DNA of 64,000 nt from Leptogranulimonas caecicola (GTDB taxonomy: Bacteria > Actinomycetota > Coriobacteriia > Coriobacteriales > Atopobiaceae). The notes beneath the pieces were generated by a model. It was not told where the DNA came from. It ran no database searches and saw only the letters and a list, made by a program, of their open reading frames with translations. The translations under genes and the position numbers were made by a program. The stretch covers positions 804,001 to 868,000 of the forward strand of contig NZ_AP025285.1 of assembly GCF_023168405.1 (NCBI RefSeq), in the 5' to 3' direction. This document shows positions 17,249 to 26,333 of the stretch, piece by piece. Within the stretch, counting starts at the first letter, position 1. Every line of letters starts with the position of its first letter.

Positions 17249-17956
17249 ATGACAGAGTCAGAAGCGCTTTTGAGCCTCCAGGAGATCGACCTTGAGATTA
17301 AGCGTTTAACCAAAGAAGCTGCGGCTCTGCCTCAGAAAGCCAGGATCGAGGCTGGCCGTGCAGCTCGTAAAAAGGTGGATTCAGAGCTGCTCAAGATCGT
17401 GGGCCAGCGCAAAGACGTAGAGATGGAGATCGACGAGCTGGCGGCCAATCGGCGCGCGTTGGAAGGCCAGGTGAACGCCGCTTCCAAAGATGCCCAGGTA
17501 GCAGACCACAGGGCAGCGTTGGATTTGGAGAATCGCTTGGACATGTTGGCCAAGCAGATCGAGAAGATAGACTTTCAAACCAACTCCCTGATCGAGCGAC
17601 TGGAAGTGGTGGAGCGTGCCGAGAAAAACGCCCATGCCATCCAGCAACGTTTGGACGGCGAGCTGGTGAGTTTGGCCACCTCGCTCAAGGAGACGCTGGA
17701 AGACATCAACAACCAGCTGACGTCGCTCAAGCGCAAGCGCCAGGTGACGCTGACGCAAATCAGCCCTGAGCTGCAGCTGCGCTACAACCAGACAGTGGAG
17801 CGCCTAGGGCCTTTGGCCGTGGAGACGCTCATGGGCAACGAGCCTTCGGCCTGCCGGGTGAAGCTGCAGCCAGCCACCTACTCCGACCTCAAGCGGCGGG
17901 CAGAGCCTATCGACGAGTGCCCCTACTGCCATCGCATCTTGATCACAGAGTTCTAA
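17249..17956 (+). CDS. Coiled-coil zinc-ribbon protein (C4-type) with degenerate ribbon
   Basis: 235 residues. An antiparallel coiled coil (~residues 10-170) precedes a C-terminal ribbon. Family members carry CxxC twice; here the first pair is reduced to a single Cys (PSACRVKL) while the second is intact (CPYCHRIL), leaving three cysteines, so zinc binding may be altered. The ATG at 17249 with AAGGGG about 11 nt upstream is preferred to a GTG at 17171. It follows the Nif3-like gene. The molecular function is unknown; some homologues have been described as RNA-, DNA- or motility-related. Confidence 0.86.
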   Translation: MTESEALLSLQEIDLEIKRLTKEAAALPQKARIEAGRAARKKVDSELLKIVGQRKDVEMEIDELAANRRALEGQVNAASKDAQVADHRAALDLENRLDMLAKQIEKIDFQTNSLIERLEVVERAEKNAHAIQQRLDGELVSLATSLKETLEDINNQLTSLKRKRQVTLTQISPELQLRYNQTVERLGPLAVETLMGNEPSACRVKLQPATYSDLKRRAEPIDECPYCHRILITEF

Positions 17957-17968
17957 CGGTTTTGGCAA

Positions 17969-18003
17969 AGGCAGTGCTTCCAGAGGGGCACTGCCTCTTT
18001 TTT
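17969..18003 (+). terminator. Rho-independent terminator after zinc-ribbon gene
   Basis: A perfect 9-bp stem AGGCAGTGC / GCACTGCCT with a 10-nt loop is followed by CTTTTTT. It ends the transcript that begins near the cysteine desulfurase. Confidence 0.9.
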
Positions 18004-18074
18004 ATGGCAGGCTCTGGGGTACTAAACGCTTAATCATCACGAGCGATTCCAAAGGAAGCGAGGGCATAGGTCCT

Positions 18075-19367
18075 ATGAATATTTTGTTGGGAGTCACCGG
18101 GTGTATCGCTGCCTATAAGGCAGCCGAGGTCTGCCGTGGCCTGCAAAAAGCCGGACACCAGGTGCGCGTCACCATGACTCAGAGCGCCACAGAGTTTGTG
18201 GGGGAGGCCACCTTTGCAGGACTTACCGGTGAGGCGCCTGCTACCTCGGTCTTCAATTGGGGCGCGTCGCCCATTCCCCATGTGGAGCTCGGACGCTGGG
18301 CAGACCTCATGCTAGTGTGTCCCTGCACCGCCAACACGTTGGCAAAGCTTGCCTGGGGTCTGGCGGACGACTGCCTAACCTCCTGTGCTCTGGCGCTTAC
18401 GGGCACGCTGGCGGTGGCCCCGGCCATGAACGTGCACATGTGGCAAAATCCGGCTACCCAGCACAACCTCCAGGTGCTCGAAGAGCGCGGCGTCTGTATC
18501 GTCGGCCCCGATGCTGGCTATCTGGCCTGTGGCGAGGTTGGTCAAGGCAAGCTGGCTCCTGTGGATGACATCGTGCAGGAGACCTTGGCGATTCTGAACG
18601 CCCAAGAAGAACAAAAGGCCCAGGAAGGCACCGCTGATCCTGGTGGCGGGGCGCCGTTGCCGGCAGCTCCAGCCCAGCTTGGCGGTCAGGCGACTCCTCC
18701 TTCGCTGACAGGCGCCCATGTGCTCATCACCGCAGGTCCTACCCATGAGCCCATCGATCCGGTGCGCTATATCTCCAACCGCTCCTCGGGCAAGATGGGC
18801 TATGCCTTGGCTCGCTCGGCGCAGACGGCAGGGGCCCAGGTGACGCTGGTCTCTGGGCCCGTGAGCCTGCCTGTGCCCGTTGGCGTGGAGTGCATCCAGG
18901 TGGAGACGGCTCAGCAAATGTATGAGGCGGCTATGAAGCTGGCCAACTCCGGCGATATCGATGTGGCCATCTGCGCCGCTGCGGTGGCAGATTACACACC
19001 GGTGGCCCCGGCAGATCACAAATTGAAAAAGTCGGAGGAGCATCTGGACACCATCTCGCTCAAAGAGACTCATGACATCCTGGCAGAGCTTGCCGCCTGC
19101 CAAGAGGTGCCGGTGGTTATTGGCTTTGCCGCAGAGACCAACGACCTGGTGCCGCACGCAACCAAAAAGCTGGAGTCCAAGGGCAGCGACCTTATCGTGG
19201 CCAACGACGTCTCCCGCCAAGACTCCACCTTTGGCTCATCCACCGATGCGGTGACCTTGGTGTGGCCCGATCACATCTGCGAGCTTCCCCTCATGACCAA
19301 AGACGACGTGGCTGCCTCCATCATCGAGGTGGCTGCAGACCTTCTGGCCGAGAACAACCCCCTCTAA
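18075..19367 (+). CDS. coaBC: Bifunctional phosphopantothenoylcysteine decarboxylase / phosphopantothenate-cysteine ligase
   Basis: 430 residues. The CoaC half (1-~175) has GVTGCIAAYKA, PAMNVHMW and the catalytic-cysteine loop GYLACGEVGQG. The CoaB half (~210-430) has ITAGPTHEPIDPVRYISN and the AAVADY segment. The linker (~180-208) is Pro/Gly/Ala-rich and longer than usual. It makes 4'-phosphopantetheine for CoA; coaD for the next step is at 43183. It starts its own unit after the terminator at 17969-18003. Confidence 0.96.
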   Translation: MNILLGVTGCIAAYKAAEVCRGLQKAGHQVRVTMTQSATEFVGEATFAGLTGEAPATSVFNWGASPIPHVELGRWADLMLVCPCTANTLAKLAWGLADDCLTSCALALTGTLAVAPAMNVHMWQNPATQHNLQVLEERGVCIVGPDAGYLACGEVGQGKLAPVDDIVQETLAILNAQEEQKAQEGTADPGGGAPLPAAPAQLGGQATPPSLTGAHVLITAGPTHEPIDPVRYISNRSSGKMGYALARSAQTAGAQVTLVSGPVSLPVPVGVECIQVETAQQMYEAAMKLANSGDIDVAICAAAVADYTPVAPADHKLKKSEEHLDTISLKETHDILAELAACQEVPVVIGFAAETNDLVPHATKKLESKGSDLIVANDVSRQDSTFGSSTDAVTLVWPDHICELPLMTKDDVAASIIEVAADLLAENNPL

Positions 19368-19417
19368 CCTGGGGATCTCCCTTCTCTGGCCCTCTACGCC
19401 ACCTACTTGGAGGTTTT

Positions 19418-20302
19418 ATGCCTTACTACGGCTGCCATCTCTCGATATCCAAGGGCTTTGAAGCCATGGGCAAAGACGCCCTGTCCATTGGCGCCGACAC
19501 GTTTGCCTTCTTTCCCAGAAACCCCCGTGGCGGCCAGATGCGTCCCCTAGACGAGCTGGATATTCGGTGCTTGAAGCAGCTCTTGCAAGACCATGAGTTT
19601 GGTCCTTTGGTAGCCCATGCCCCTTATATCTACAATATGGCCACCGGCGACCCCGAGGCCTCGGCAGTGGTGCGCCAGCGCATGAAAGAAGATCTAGAAC
19701 GCCTGGATCATCTGCCCAATGTCTACTACAACATCCACCCAGGGGCCCATGTGGGCCAAGGCCAGGAGCAAGGCATCTCCAATGTGGCCAGTGTCATCAA
19801 AGACGTCTTAAGCGAAGGATTTTCGACCCCGATTTTGCTAGAGACTATGGCTGGCAAGGGCACTGAGCTGGGCGGTCAGTTTCAAGAGCTTGCCGCCATC
19901 ATTTCTGAGCTGGATTCAGACCCGCAAGTGGGCGTCTGTCTGGATACTTGCCACGTCTCTGACGGAGGCTATGACGTAGCCCAAGACTTGGATGGCGTGC
20001 TCGATGAGCTGGACCAAGTGGTGGGTCTTGAACGGCTTGCCGCAGTCCATGTGAACGACTCCAAAAACCCGGTGGGCTCCCATAAAGACCGCCATGAGCT
20101 ATTGGGCGATGGCACTTTGGGCCTGGATTTCTTTAGGTCTCTGGTGCAAAGCCCGCGCCTCAAAGACCTTCCTATGATCCTTGAGACCCCCAACAAAAAG
20201 CTGGAAGGCTACAAGCGAGAGATCGCCATGCTTCGAGCCTTTGAGCAGGGAGCCACCGTGCAAGAGGCGCAATCTCAAATAGAGAGCGAGCCCACCCAGT
20301 AG
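19418..20302 (+). CDS. nfo: Deoxyribonuclease IV (AP endonuclease)
   Basis: 294 residues. TIM-barrel endonuclease IV with metal-binding motifs AHAPYIYN, NIHPGAH, LETMAGKG (Glu ligand), CLDTCHVSDGGYD, HVNDSKNPVGSHKDRH and ILETPN. It cuts DNA at abasic sites during base excision repair. GGAGG 4 nt before the ATG decides the start; the longer upstream reading frame is not needed. An 87-nt gap with a copy of the repeated word follows. Confidence 0.95.
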   Translation: MPYYGCHLSISKGFEAMGKDALSIGADTFAFFPRNPRGGQMRPLDELDIRCLKQLLQDHEFGPLVAHAPYIYNMATGDPEASAVVRQRMKEDLERLDHLPNVYYNIHPGAHVGQGQEQGISNVASVIKDVLSEGFSTPILLETMAGKGTELGGQFQELAAIISELDSDPQVGVCLDTCHVSDGGYDVAQDLDGVLDELDQVVGLERLAAVHVNDSKNPVGSHKDRHELLGDGTLGLDFFRSLVQSPRLKDLPMILETPNKKLEGYKREIAMLRAFEQGATVQEAQSQIESEPTQ

Positions 20303-20326
20303 AACCAATCCTCGATAGGAACGAGT

Positions 20327-20335
20327 TTCTCGGCA
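20327..20335 (+). repeat. Intergenic copy of TTCTCGGCA
   Basis: An exact copy between nfo and the following ABC-F gene, preceded by T (TTTCTCGGCA). It is outside coding sequence, so codon preference cannot explain it. Confidence 0.8.
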
Positions 20336-20389
20336 GGGGAGAGCCGGCGAGCATACCCCGCCTTTGTTACACCTAAGGAGCATCCACAG

Positions 20390-22237
20390 ATGGCCATACT
20401 TTTAGGCCTTGACTCGGTAAGTCACGAGTGGCCTGGAAAGCGTGTATTAATAGAACAGACTATTGGCATCGAGGCCGGCGACCGCATAGGCATCGTGGGC
20501 AAGAACGGCGATGGCAAGTCGTCGCTTTTAGAGATCATCGAAGGTCAGGTAGAACCCGATAAGGGCGGCGTCATCCGCCGCAACTCCATCACCGTGGGGG
20601 CGCTCAACCAATCCGACGAGCTAGATCCAGATAAGAGCGTGCAGTTCAATTTGTTTGGGGGTGTGCCGGAGTACGAGTGGGCCTCCGACAGCCGCATTCG
20701 CTCCATTCTAGGGGCGCTTTTGGAAGGCGTTGAGCTCACTGACAAGGTGGCAGAGCTTTCAGGCGGTCAGCGGCGCCGGGTGGACTTGGCTCGGGTGCTG
20801 TGCGGCTCCTGGGACGTGTTGCTGCTCGACGAGCCCACCAACCACTTGGACATGCGAGCCATCGGCTGGCTGGCAGGTCACCTCAAGCATCGCTGGCCCG
20901 AGGGCGAGGGAGCACTGTTGTGCGTGACCCACGACCGCTGGTTCTTGGACGAGGTCTGCACTTCTATGTGGGAGGTGCACGACGGTCTCATCGAGCCTTT
21001 CGAAGGCGGTTACTCGGCCTACATCCAACAGCGCGTAGAGCGCGAGCGCCAGGCTGCCGTGGCCGAGGAGAAGCGCCAAAACATGCTGCGCAAAGAGCTT
21101 GCCTGGCTGGCTCGTGGAGCCCAGGCGCGCTCCACCAAGCCCAAGTTTCGCGTGAAGGAGGCCCGTGAGCTGGTGGCAAACGACCCTCCAGTAAGAAACT
21201 CGCTGGAGTTAAAACAGCTCTCGGTCTCCCGATTGGGAAAGCAGGTCTTTGATCTAGAAGACGTGACTGCAGGTTACGAGGGTCATCCAGTGGTGCGCGA
21301 CCTTTCCTGGCTTATCGGCCCCGGTGAGCGCATTGGCATTCTGGGCGCCAATGGAGCCGGCAAATCCACGTTGCTCAAGCTCATATTGGGCGACATCGAG
21401 CCTATGAGCGGCACCCTCAAGCGCGGCAAGTCGGTGCGCCTGGGCAAGATGAGCCAGCATCTGGATACCTTTGATAAAAAAGGCCATTGGCGTGTAAGCG
21501 ATTACCTGGCCCAATATAAGAGTACCTATACCATAGGCGGCAAGAGCTACACGGCCTCGAGCCTTTTGGAGTCCTTAGGCTTCGAGCCCAAGGAGCAGCT
21601 TACTTATCTCAAAGACCTCTCTGGAGGCCAGCGCCGTCGCCTGGCGTTTTTGGGCGTGTTGCTGGAAGAGCCCAACGTGCTTATCTTGGACGAGCCGGGC
21701 AACGATCTTGACACCGACATGCTGGCTGTCATGGAGGACCTCTTGGACGGCTGGCCAGGCACCCTGCTTCTTGTGACCCACGACCGCTACCTCATGGAGC
21801 GCGTCACCGACGACCAGTTTGCCCTTTTAGGCGGCCACCTCACCCACATGCCTGGGGGAGTAGATCAGTTCTTGCATCTTTTGGAGGCCTCGCCCCAAAC
21901 AGCCGGTCCCACTATTGGCTCAGGCATTCCTGCCGATAAAAGCCTTCCTACCGCCCAGGAAGGATCTTCTCGGTCGGAAGGCCAGGCAGCTGCCCAGCCT
22001 GCCCTCTCCAACAGCGAGCGCCGAGATGCCCGCCGCCGCTTCGACGCCATTGGGCGCAAGCTTGAGAAACTGCGCACTCAACCAGACGAGCTGCGCGCTC
22101 AAATGGCCGCGGCCGATGCCACCGACTACCAGGCGCTGGAATCCTTGCAGCAGCAGCTGAATGAGTGCCTGGACACCATCGGCCAGCTGGAAGACCAATG
22201 GCTGGATCTGGCCTTCGCCTTGGGCATCGACGTCTAG
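20390..22237 (+). CDS. ABC-F family ATPase, Uup-like
   Basis: 615 residues. There are two soluble ATPase domains and no membrane segments. The first has GKNGDGKSS and LSGGQRRRVDLA with DEPTNHLD. The second has [22 protein letters not shown] and the Uup-like Walker B variant DEPGNDLD. A coiled-coil C-terminal domain (~residues 535-615) follows a Ser/Gly-rich hinge, the hallmark of Uup, which binds branched DNA and ribosomes. It has different spacing from the ABC-F gene at the left edge, so this is a separate paralogue. It ends 12 nt before the ABC exporter genes. Confidence 0.92.
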   Translation: MAILLGLDSVSHEWPGKRVLIEQTIGIEAGDRIGIVGKNGDGKSSLLEIIEGQVEPDKGGVIRRNSITVGALNQSDELDPDKSVQFNLFGGVPEYEWASDSRIRSILGALLEGVELTDKVAELSGGQRRRVDLARVLCGSWDVLLLDEPTNHLDMRAIGWLAGHLKHRWPEGEGALLCVTHDRWFLDEVCTSMWEVHDGLIEPFEGGYSAYIQQRVERERQAAVAEEKRQNMLRKELAWLARGAQARSTKPKFRVKEARELVANDPPVRNSLELKQLSVSRLGKQVFDLEDVTAGYEGHPVVRDLSWLIGPGERIGILGANGAGKSTLLKLILGDIEPMSGTLKRGKSVRLGKMSQHLDTFDKKGHWRVSDYLAQYKSTYTIGGKSYTASSLLESLGFEPKEQLTYLKDLSGGQRRRLAFLGVLLEEPNVLILDEPGNDLDTDMLAVMEDLLDGWPGTLLLVTHDRYLMERVTDDQFALLGGHLTHMPGGVDQFLHLLEASPQTAGPTIGSGIPADKSLPTAQEGSSRSEGQAAAQPALSNSERRDARRRFDAIGRKLEKLRTQPDELRAQMAAADATDYQALESLQQQLNECLDTIGQLEDQWLDLAFALGIDV

Positions 22238-22249
22238 GAGGGCGGCTTC

Positions 22250-23989
22250 ATGAGACTTCCGGCAAGCGCTCGCTACCTGCGCCCCTTCAAACTTTATCTG
22301 GTGGTGGGGCCGCTCATGAAAACCCTGGAGGTGGTCTTCGACCTGCTCACCCCACTGGTGATCGCCTGGATGGTGGACGGAGGCATCCGCGCTGGAGATT
22401 CCAGCGTGGTGGCTCGCGGCGGCGGCCTGTTGCTGCTCTTTGCCTTCTTAGGCTTTTGCTCCACGCTGGTCTGCCAAAAGATGGCCTCTCTTACCAGCCA
22501 GGGCATGGGCACTCAAGTGCGCCACGACCTCTTCGAAGCCATTGGCCGCCTGTCATTCCAAGACTTGGACGCCTTTGGCGCCCCATCGCTCATCACCCGC
22601 ATCACCAACGACGTGAACCAGCTCCAGCTGGCGGTGGCCATGCTCATCCGCCAGGTGATCCGATGGCCGGTCTTGGCGGTGGGGTCGCTGGTGTGCGCCC
22701 TGGCCATCGACCCGCTTTTGGGTTCGATCTTTTGCATTTGTCTGCCGCTCACCCTGGGCATCTTCTACGCGGTGATGAAAAAGTCCATTCCCTACTTCGC
22801 TTCCATGCAGCAAAAGCTCGACGCCATTGGACGCATCGTGCGCGAGGCATTGGACGGCACCCGAGTGATCCGCGCCTTTTCTCGCGAAGATTTCGAGCAA
22901 GCCCGCTTTGAAGCCGCCGCCAACGACCAAGCCCAAACTGCCGTGGCGGTAGGCAGGCTCTCCGCACTGCTCAACCCCTCCACCTTCCTGGTGCTGAACG
23001 GCGGTATCTGCCTGGTGCTCTTTTTGGGTGCAAGCCAAGTGTGGGAGGGCAGGCTCGAGCAAGGACAGGTGATGGCCCTTATCGGCTACATGAACCAGCT
23101 GCTGGTCTCTGTGGCCTTCATCGCCAACTTGGTGGTCATATTCACCCGCGCCACCGCTTCCTTGAAGCGCGTGGATCAGGTGTTGGAGTTTGAGCCCTCG
23201 GTGCCAGAGCTTGCCACACAACCTATCCAAGTGCGCTGGGAGGCTCCTGCCCTGCGCTTTTGCGACGCTTCCTTTGCCTATCCCGGTGCCGAGAAGCCCG
23301 CCCTTTCCCACCTGTCGTTGAGCCTTGAGCCCGGAGAGGTCCTAGGCGTCATCGGCGGTACCGGCTCTGGCAAGTCTACTCTGGGAAATCTCATCCCGCG
23401 CTTCTATGACGTGCAATCGGGGGCCGTGGAGGTCTTTGGTGCCAACGTGCGCGACTATCCCTTTGAGCAGCTGCGCTCTTTGGTGGCGGTGACTCCTCAG
23501 GCAAGCTCGCTTCTCAGCGGTACCATACGCGACAATCTTTTATGGCGAAACCCTCGGGCCACCGATGAAGAGCTGTGGGCGGCTTTGCGTGCTGCTCAGG
23601 CAGAGTCCTTTGTGGCCCAGAAGCCTTTGGGGCTGGATGAGCCGGTAGAGGCAGGCGGCAAGAACTTCTCGGGAGGGCAGCGCCAGCGCCTCTGCATCGC
23701 TCGAGCCCTTGTAGGCCAGCCTTCGTTGCTGGTGTTGGATGACGCTGCCTCTGCTTTAGACTTTGCTACCGACGCCGCCCTTCGCCATTCTCTGCGGCAG
23801 CTGGACTCGGCCCCTGCCTGCGTGATCATCTCTCAGCGAGTGGCCTCGGTGCGCCAGGCTGCCAAGATCTGCGTATTGGATCATGGCCAGGTGGCAGGGC
23901 TGGGCACCCATGAAGAGCTTTGGGAGAGCTGCCCTGTATACCGCGAGATATGCCTTTCCCAGATGGACGCTCAGGAGGTGCTGGCATGA
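22250..23989 (+). CDS. ABC exporter half-transporter, degenerate ATP site partner
   Basis: 579 residues. Six membrane helices in residues ~15-300 precede an ATPase domain with GGTGSGKST and FSGGQRQRLCIA. Walker B ends in Asp-Asp (LVLDDAAS) instead of Asp-Glu, and the switch His is Gln (ISQRVAS). These changes are typical of the non-hydrolysing member of heterodimeric exporters of the TM287/288 or BmrCD type. It overlaps the next half-transporter by 4 nt. The substrate is unknown, likely drugs or lipids. Confidence 0.92.
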   Translation: MRLPASARYLRPFKLYLVVGPLMKTLEVVFDLLTPLVIAWMVDGGIRAGDSSVVARGGGLLLLFAFLGFCSTLVCQKMASLTSQGMGTQVRHDLFEAIGRLSFQDLDAFGAPSLITRITNDVNQLQLAVAMLIRQVIRWPVLAVGSLVCALAIDPLLGSIFCICLPLTLGIFYAVMKKSIPYFASMQQKLDAIGRIVREALDGTRVIRAFSREDFEQARFEAAANDQAQTAVAVGRLSALLNPSTFLVLNGGICLVLFLGASQVWEGRLEQGQVMALIGYMNQLLVSVAFIANLVVIFTRATASLKRVDQVLEFEPSVPELATQPIQVRWEAPALRFCDASFAYPGAEKPALSHLSLSLEPGEVLGVIGGTGSGKSTLGNLIPRFYDVQSGAVEVFGANVRDYPFEQLRSLVAVTPQASSLLSGTIRDNLLWRNPRATDEELWAALRAAQAESFVAQKPLGLDEPVEAGGKNFSGGQRQRLCIARALVGQPSLLVLDDAASALDFATDAALRHSLRQLDSAPACVIISQRVASVRQAAKICVLDHGQVAGLGTHEELWESCPVYREICLSQMDAQEVLA

Positions 23990-25779
23990 GTCGTACTACG
24001 GACATGGTCTCTCACAACGCCCCCCAGCTTTCCAGCGCCCAGACGCTCAAGCGCGTGCTTCACTACCTGCGCCCCCATAAGAGGCTGGCGCTGTTGGCGT
24101 TTTTCTCGGCATTGGTGGCGGTGGTGCTCTCGCTGGCAGTGCCTATCCTTATCGGCCTTGGTATCGACACTATCGTGGGCCCTCACCAGGTGGGCTGGGA
24201 CGAGCTTGGGCGCACCCTGCGCCTTTTAGCCGCCTGCGTGGCTGCGGTGGCCTGCGCTCAGTGGGTGCAGGGTTATGCCACCAACCGCCTGAGCTACGAA
24301 GCGGTGCGCGACCTGCGCGACGACGCTTATTCCAAGCTGCGTGTGCTGCCCATGGGCTACATCGACTCCCATGCCCATGGCGACCTCATGAGCCGCATCG
24401 TCAACGATGCCGATGCCGTAGGCGACGGCCTGCTTCAAGGCATCCAACAGCTGTTCACCGGTATCATCACCATTTTGGGCACCCTCATCGCCATGGTGGC
24501 CATCTCGCCGGTGATTGCCCTGGTGGTGGTTGTGGTGTCGCCGGTCTCGGTGGCGGCTGCAGCCTTTATTGCCAAGATCGGCCACAGCAGCTTCGTGGCC
24601 CAGCAGGCCATTCAAGGTCAGCTGGGCGGCTACATCGAGGAGCACGTCTCCAACCAGCGCCTGATCGACGCCTTCGCCCATCAAGAGGTGTCTCAATCCG
24701 GCTTTGACGCCATCAACCGGCAGCTCTACCAGGTGGGGGAGCATGCCCAGTTTGCAAGCTCGCTCTCCAACCCCGGCACCCGATTTGCCAACAACATCGT
24801 TTACGCAGTAGTGGCGGTCATCGGCTGTTGGGCCTGCGCCACAGGCTTTCCCACCGCTCTCACCATTGGCGCGGTGCAGAGCTTCCTCTCCTACACCTCC
24901 CAGTACACCAAACCGTTTAACGAGATTTCCGGCGTCATGACCCAGGTGCAGACTGCCTTTGCCTCTGCGAGGCGCCTCTTCGAGTTGTTAGATGCTCCTG
25001 CCGAGAAGCCCGACCCAGCCGATGCCCAGGTGTTGCCCATAGAAACCCAGGGAGCTGTGGCCTTCGACGACGTGTGGTTCTCCTACACCCCGGAGGTTCC
25101 TCTCATCCAGGGCATCAGTTGGCAGGCCAAGCCTGGCGACCGCATCGCCTTGGTGGGCACCACCGGCTGCGGCAAGACTACCCTCATCAATCTTTTGCTG
25201 CGCTTCTACGATATTCAGGCAGGCGCCATTGAAGTGGACGGCTACGATACCTCCAAGCTCACTCGTGCCAGCCTTAGGAGCGCCTTTGGCATGGTGTTGC
25301 AGGATACCTGGCTTTTCGAAGGCGCCATCCACGACAACATCGCCTACGGTAAGCCTGATGCCACTCGCCAAGAGGTGGAAGAGGCGGCGCGCCAGGCTCG
25401 TGCTGATGCCTTCATCCGTCAGTTGCCCCAGGGCTACGATACCATCGTGCGTCAAGGCACAGGAGGCCTATCTCAGGGCCAGCGCCAGCTGCTCTGCATC
25501 GCCCGCGTGATGCTTGCCGATCCCTCGATACTTCTGCTGGACGAGGCCACCAGCTCCATCGATACCCGTACTGAGGTGTTGGTGCAAGAGGCTTTTGACG
25601 CCATGATCGCCGGCCGTACCTCGCTCATCGTGGCCCATCGCCTCTCCACTATCCGCAACGCCACCTGCATCTTGGTGATGGACCAGGGAAAGATTGTGGA
25701 GCGTGGCACCCACGAGGAACTTTTGGCCCGTGGCGGCGCCTACGCAAAGCTCTATCAGTCTCAGTTCGAAGGAGCCTAA
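23986..25779 (+). CDS. ABC exporter half-transporter, catalytic partner
   Basis: 597 residues. A membrane domain with six helices (~45-320) is followed by an ATPase domain with a complete catalytic set: GTTGCGKTT, LSQGQRQLLCIA, Walker B LLLDEATS with catalytic Glu, and switch His in VAHRLST. It pairs with the degenerate partner upstream to form one exporter. AGGAGG 7 nt upstream sets the ATG at 23986 within an ATGA overlap. The hairpin at 25824-25857 follows. Confidence 0.93.
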   Translation: MSRTTDMVSHNAPQLSSAQTLKRVLHYLRPHKRLALLAFFSALVAVVLSLAVPILIGLGIDTIVGPHQVGWDELGRTLRLLAACVAAVACAQWVQGYATNRLSYEAVRDLRDDAYSKLRVLPMGYIDSHAHGDLMSRIVNDADAVGDGLLQGIQQLFTGIITILGTLIAMVAISPVIALVVVVVSPVSVAAAAFIAKIGHSSFVAQQAIQGQLGGYIEEHVSNQRLIDAFAHQEVSQSGFDAINRQLYQVGEHAQFASSLSNPGTRFANNIVYAVVAVIGCWACATGFPTALTIGAVQSFLSYTSQYTKPFNEISGVMTQVQTAFASARRLFELLDAPAEKPDPADAQVLPIETQGAVAFDDVWFSYTPEVPLIQGISWQAKPGDRIALVGTTGCGKTTLINLLLRFYDIQAGAIEVDGYDTSKLTRASLRSAFGMVLQDTWLFEGAIHDNIAYGKPDATRQEVEEAARQARADAFIRQLPQGYDTIVRQGTGGLSQGQRQLLCIARVMLADPSILLLDEATSSIDTRTEVLVQEAFDAMIAGRTSLIVAHRLSTIRNATCILVMDQGKIVERGTHEELLARGGAYAKLYQSQFEGA

Positions 25780-25823
25780 AAGGCCCAGTAGCAAAGGCGA
25801 AGGTTTCTCGGAAGCTTTTAGGA

Positions 25824-25857
25824 AAAGGCCCCCGATCCAAGAGGACCGGAGGCCTTT
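25824..25857. terminator. Hairpin terminator between convergent genes
   Basis: AAAGGCCCCCGATCC pairs with GGACCGGAGGCCTTT, with two mismatches. A T-rich run is found only when read on the minus strand, so it mainly serves the small minus-strand gene. It also ends the exporter transcript region. A near copy of the repeated word (TTTCTCGGAAG) lies just before it. Confidence 0.65.
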
Positions 25858-25908
25858 AGCACTCCTGAATGTTCATGTAAGTACCTGATTAGTAGGTAGG
25901 ATCGGCTA

Positions 25909-26013
25909 TTACTGCTCCTCGATCACCGCGCGAACGTTCTCGCGGTAGAGCTCCGGCACCTCGTCCAGACGAACGATGTTGGCACGAATCTGTTTGACCC
26001 AATAGGCAACCAT
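25909..26013 (-). CDS. 34-residue protein resembling CD1375/XkdX-type phage mini-proteins
   Basis: 34 residues starting MVAYWVKQIRAN and containing LDEVPELYRENV. AAGGAGGT lies 5 nt upstream of the ATG at 26013, the strongest RBS in the region. A longer frame to 26130 exists but has no RBS. The pattern of a short aromatic start, an isoleucine-rich first helix and a DEVPE turn resembles the CD1375/XkdX-like mini-proteins found beside phage tail genes. No other phage gene lies nearby. The family assignment is from memory of the pattern and is tentative; that the ORF is translated is more certain. Confidence 0.6.
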   Translation of the reverse strand: MVAYWVKQIRANIVRLDEVPELYRENVRAVIEEQ

Positions 26014-26333
26014 AGAACCTCCTTGGTTGAGATGTTGCATCCAGGCACATGGCTGGACACCTTGCGTGCGACAGGGCGGCAAATAGTTCACATGTGCGCC
26101 AAACTTTCCTGTCTTGTGTAGTATAGCCACTTCCAGATCAAAATAATCGGGGGACTATCTGGTATGGCAATGCATACAGTATCTGTTAAAACCAAGAAGC
26201 ACTGCATACAATTGTCGAATAGTTCAGTCCTATAAGCATAAAAAGAGCAGGGCCTCTAGGAAGTGCGACCCTAGAGGCCCTGCTCCGTAACAAAGGGTTA
26301 GCCAGACATAAAGGCTTAGCTCAGCTAAGAGAA
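26014..26333. other. Intergenic region between two minus-strand genes
   Basis: AT-richer than the flanks. It holds a -10-like TATACT for the mini-gene (26120-26125 on the plus strand, reading minus), giving a leader of about 100 nt, and the strong hairpin at 26245-26285. No further ORF with an RBS is visible. Confidence 0.5.
26241..26285 (-). terminator. Strong terminator of the isochorismatase-like gene
   Basis: A perfect 16-bp stem GAGCAGGGCCTCTAGG / CCTAGAGGCCCTGCTC with a 9-nt loop. On the minus strand it is followed by TTTT. It lies 49 nt past the stop of the minus-strand hydrolase gene. Confidence 0.88.
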
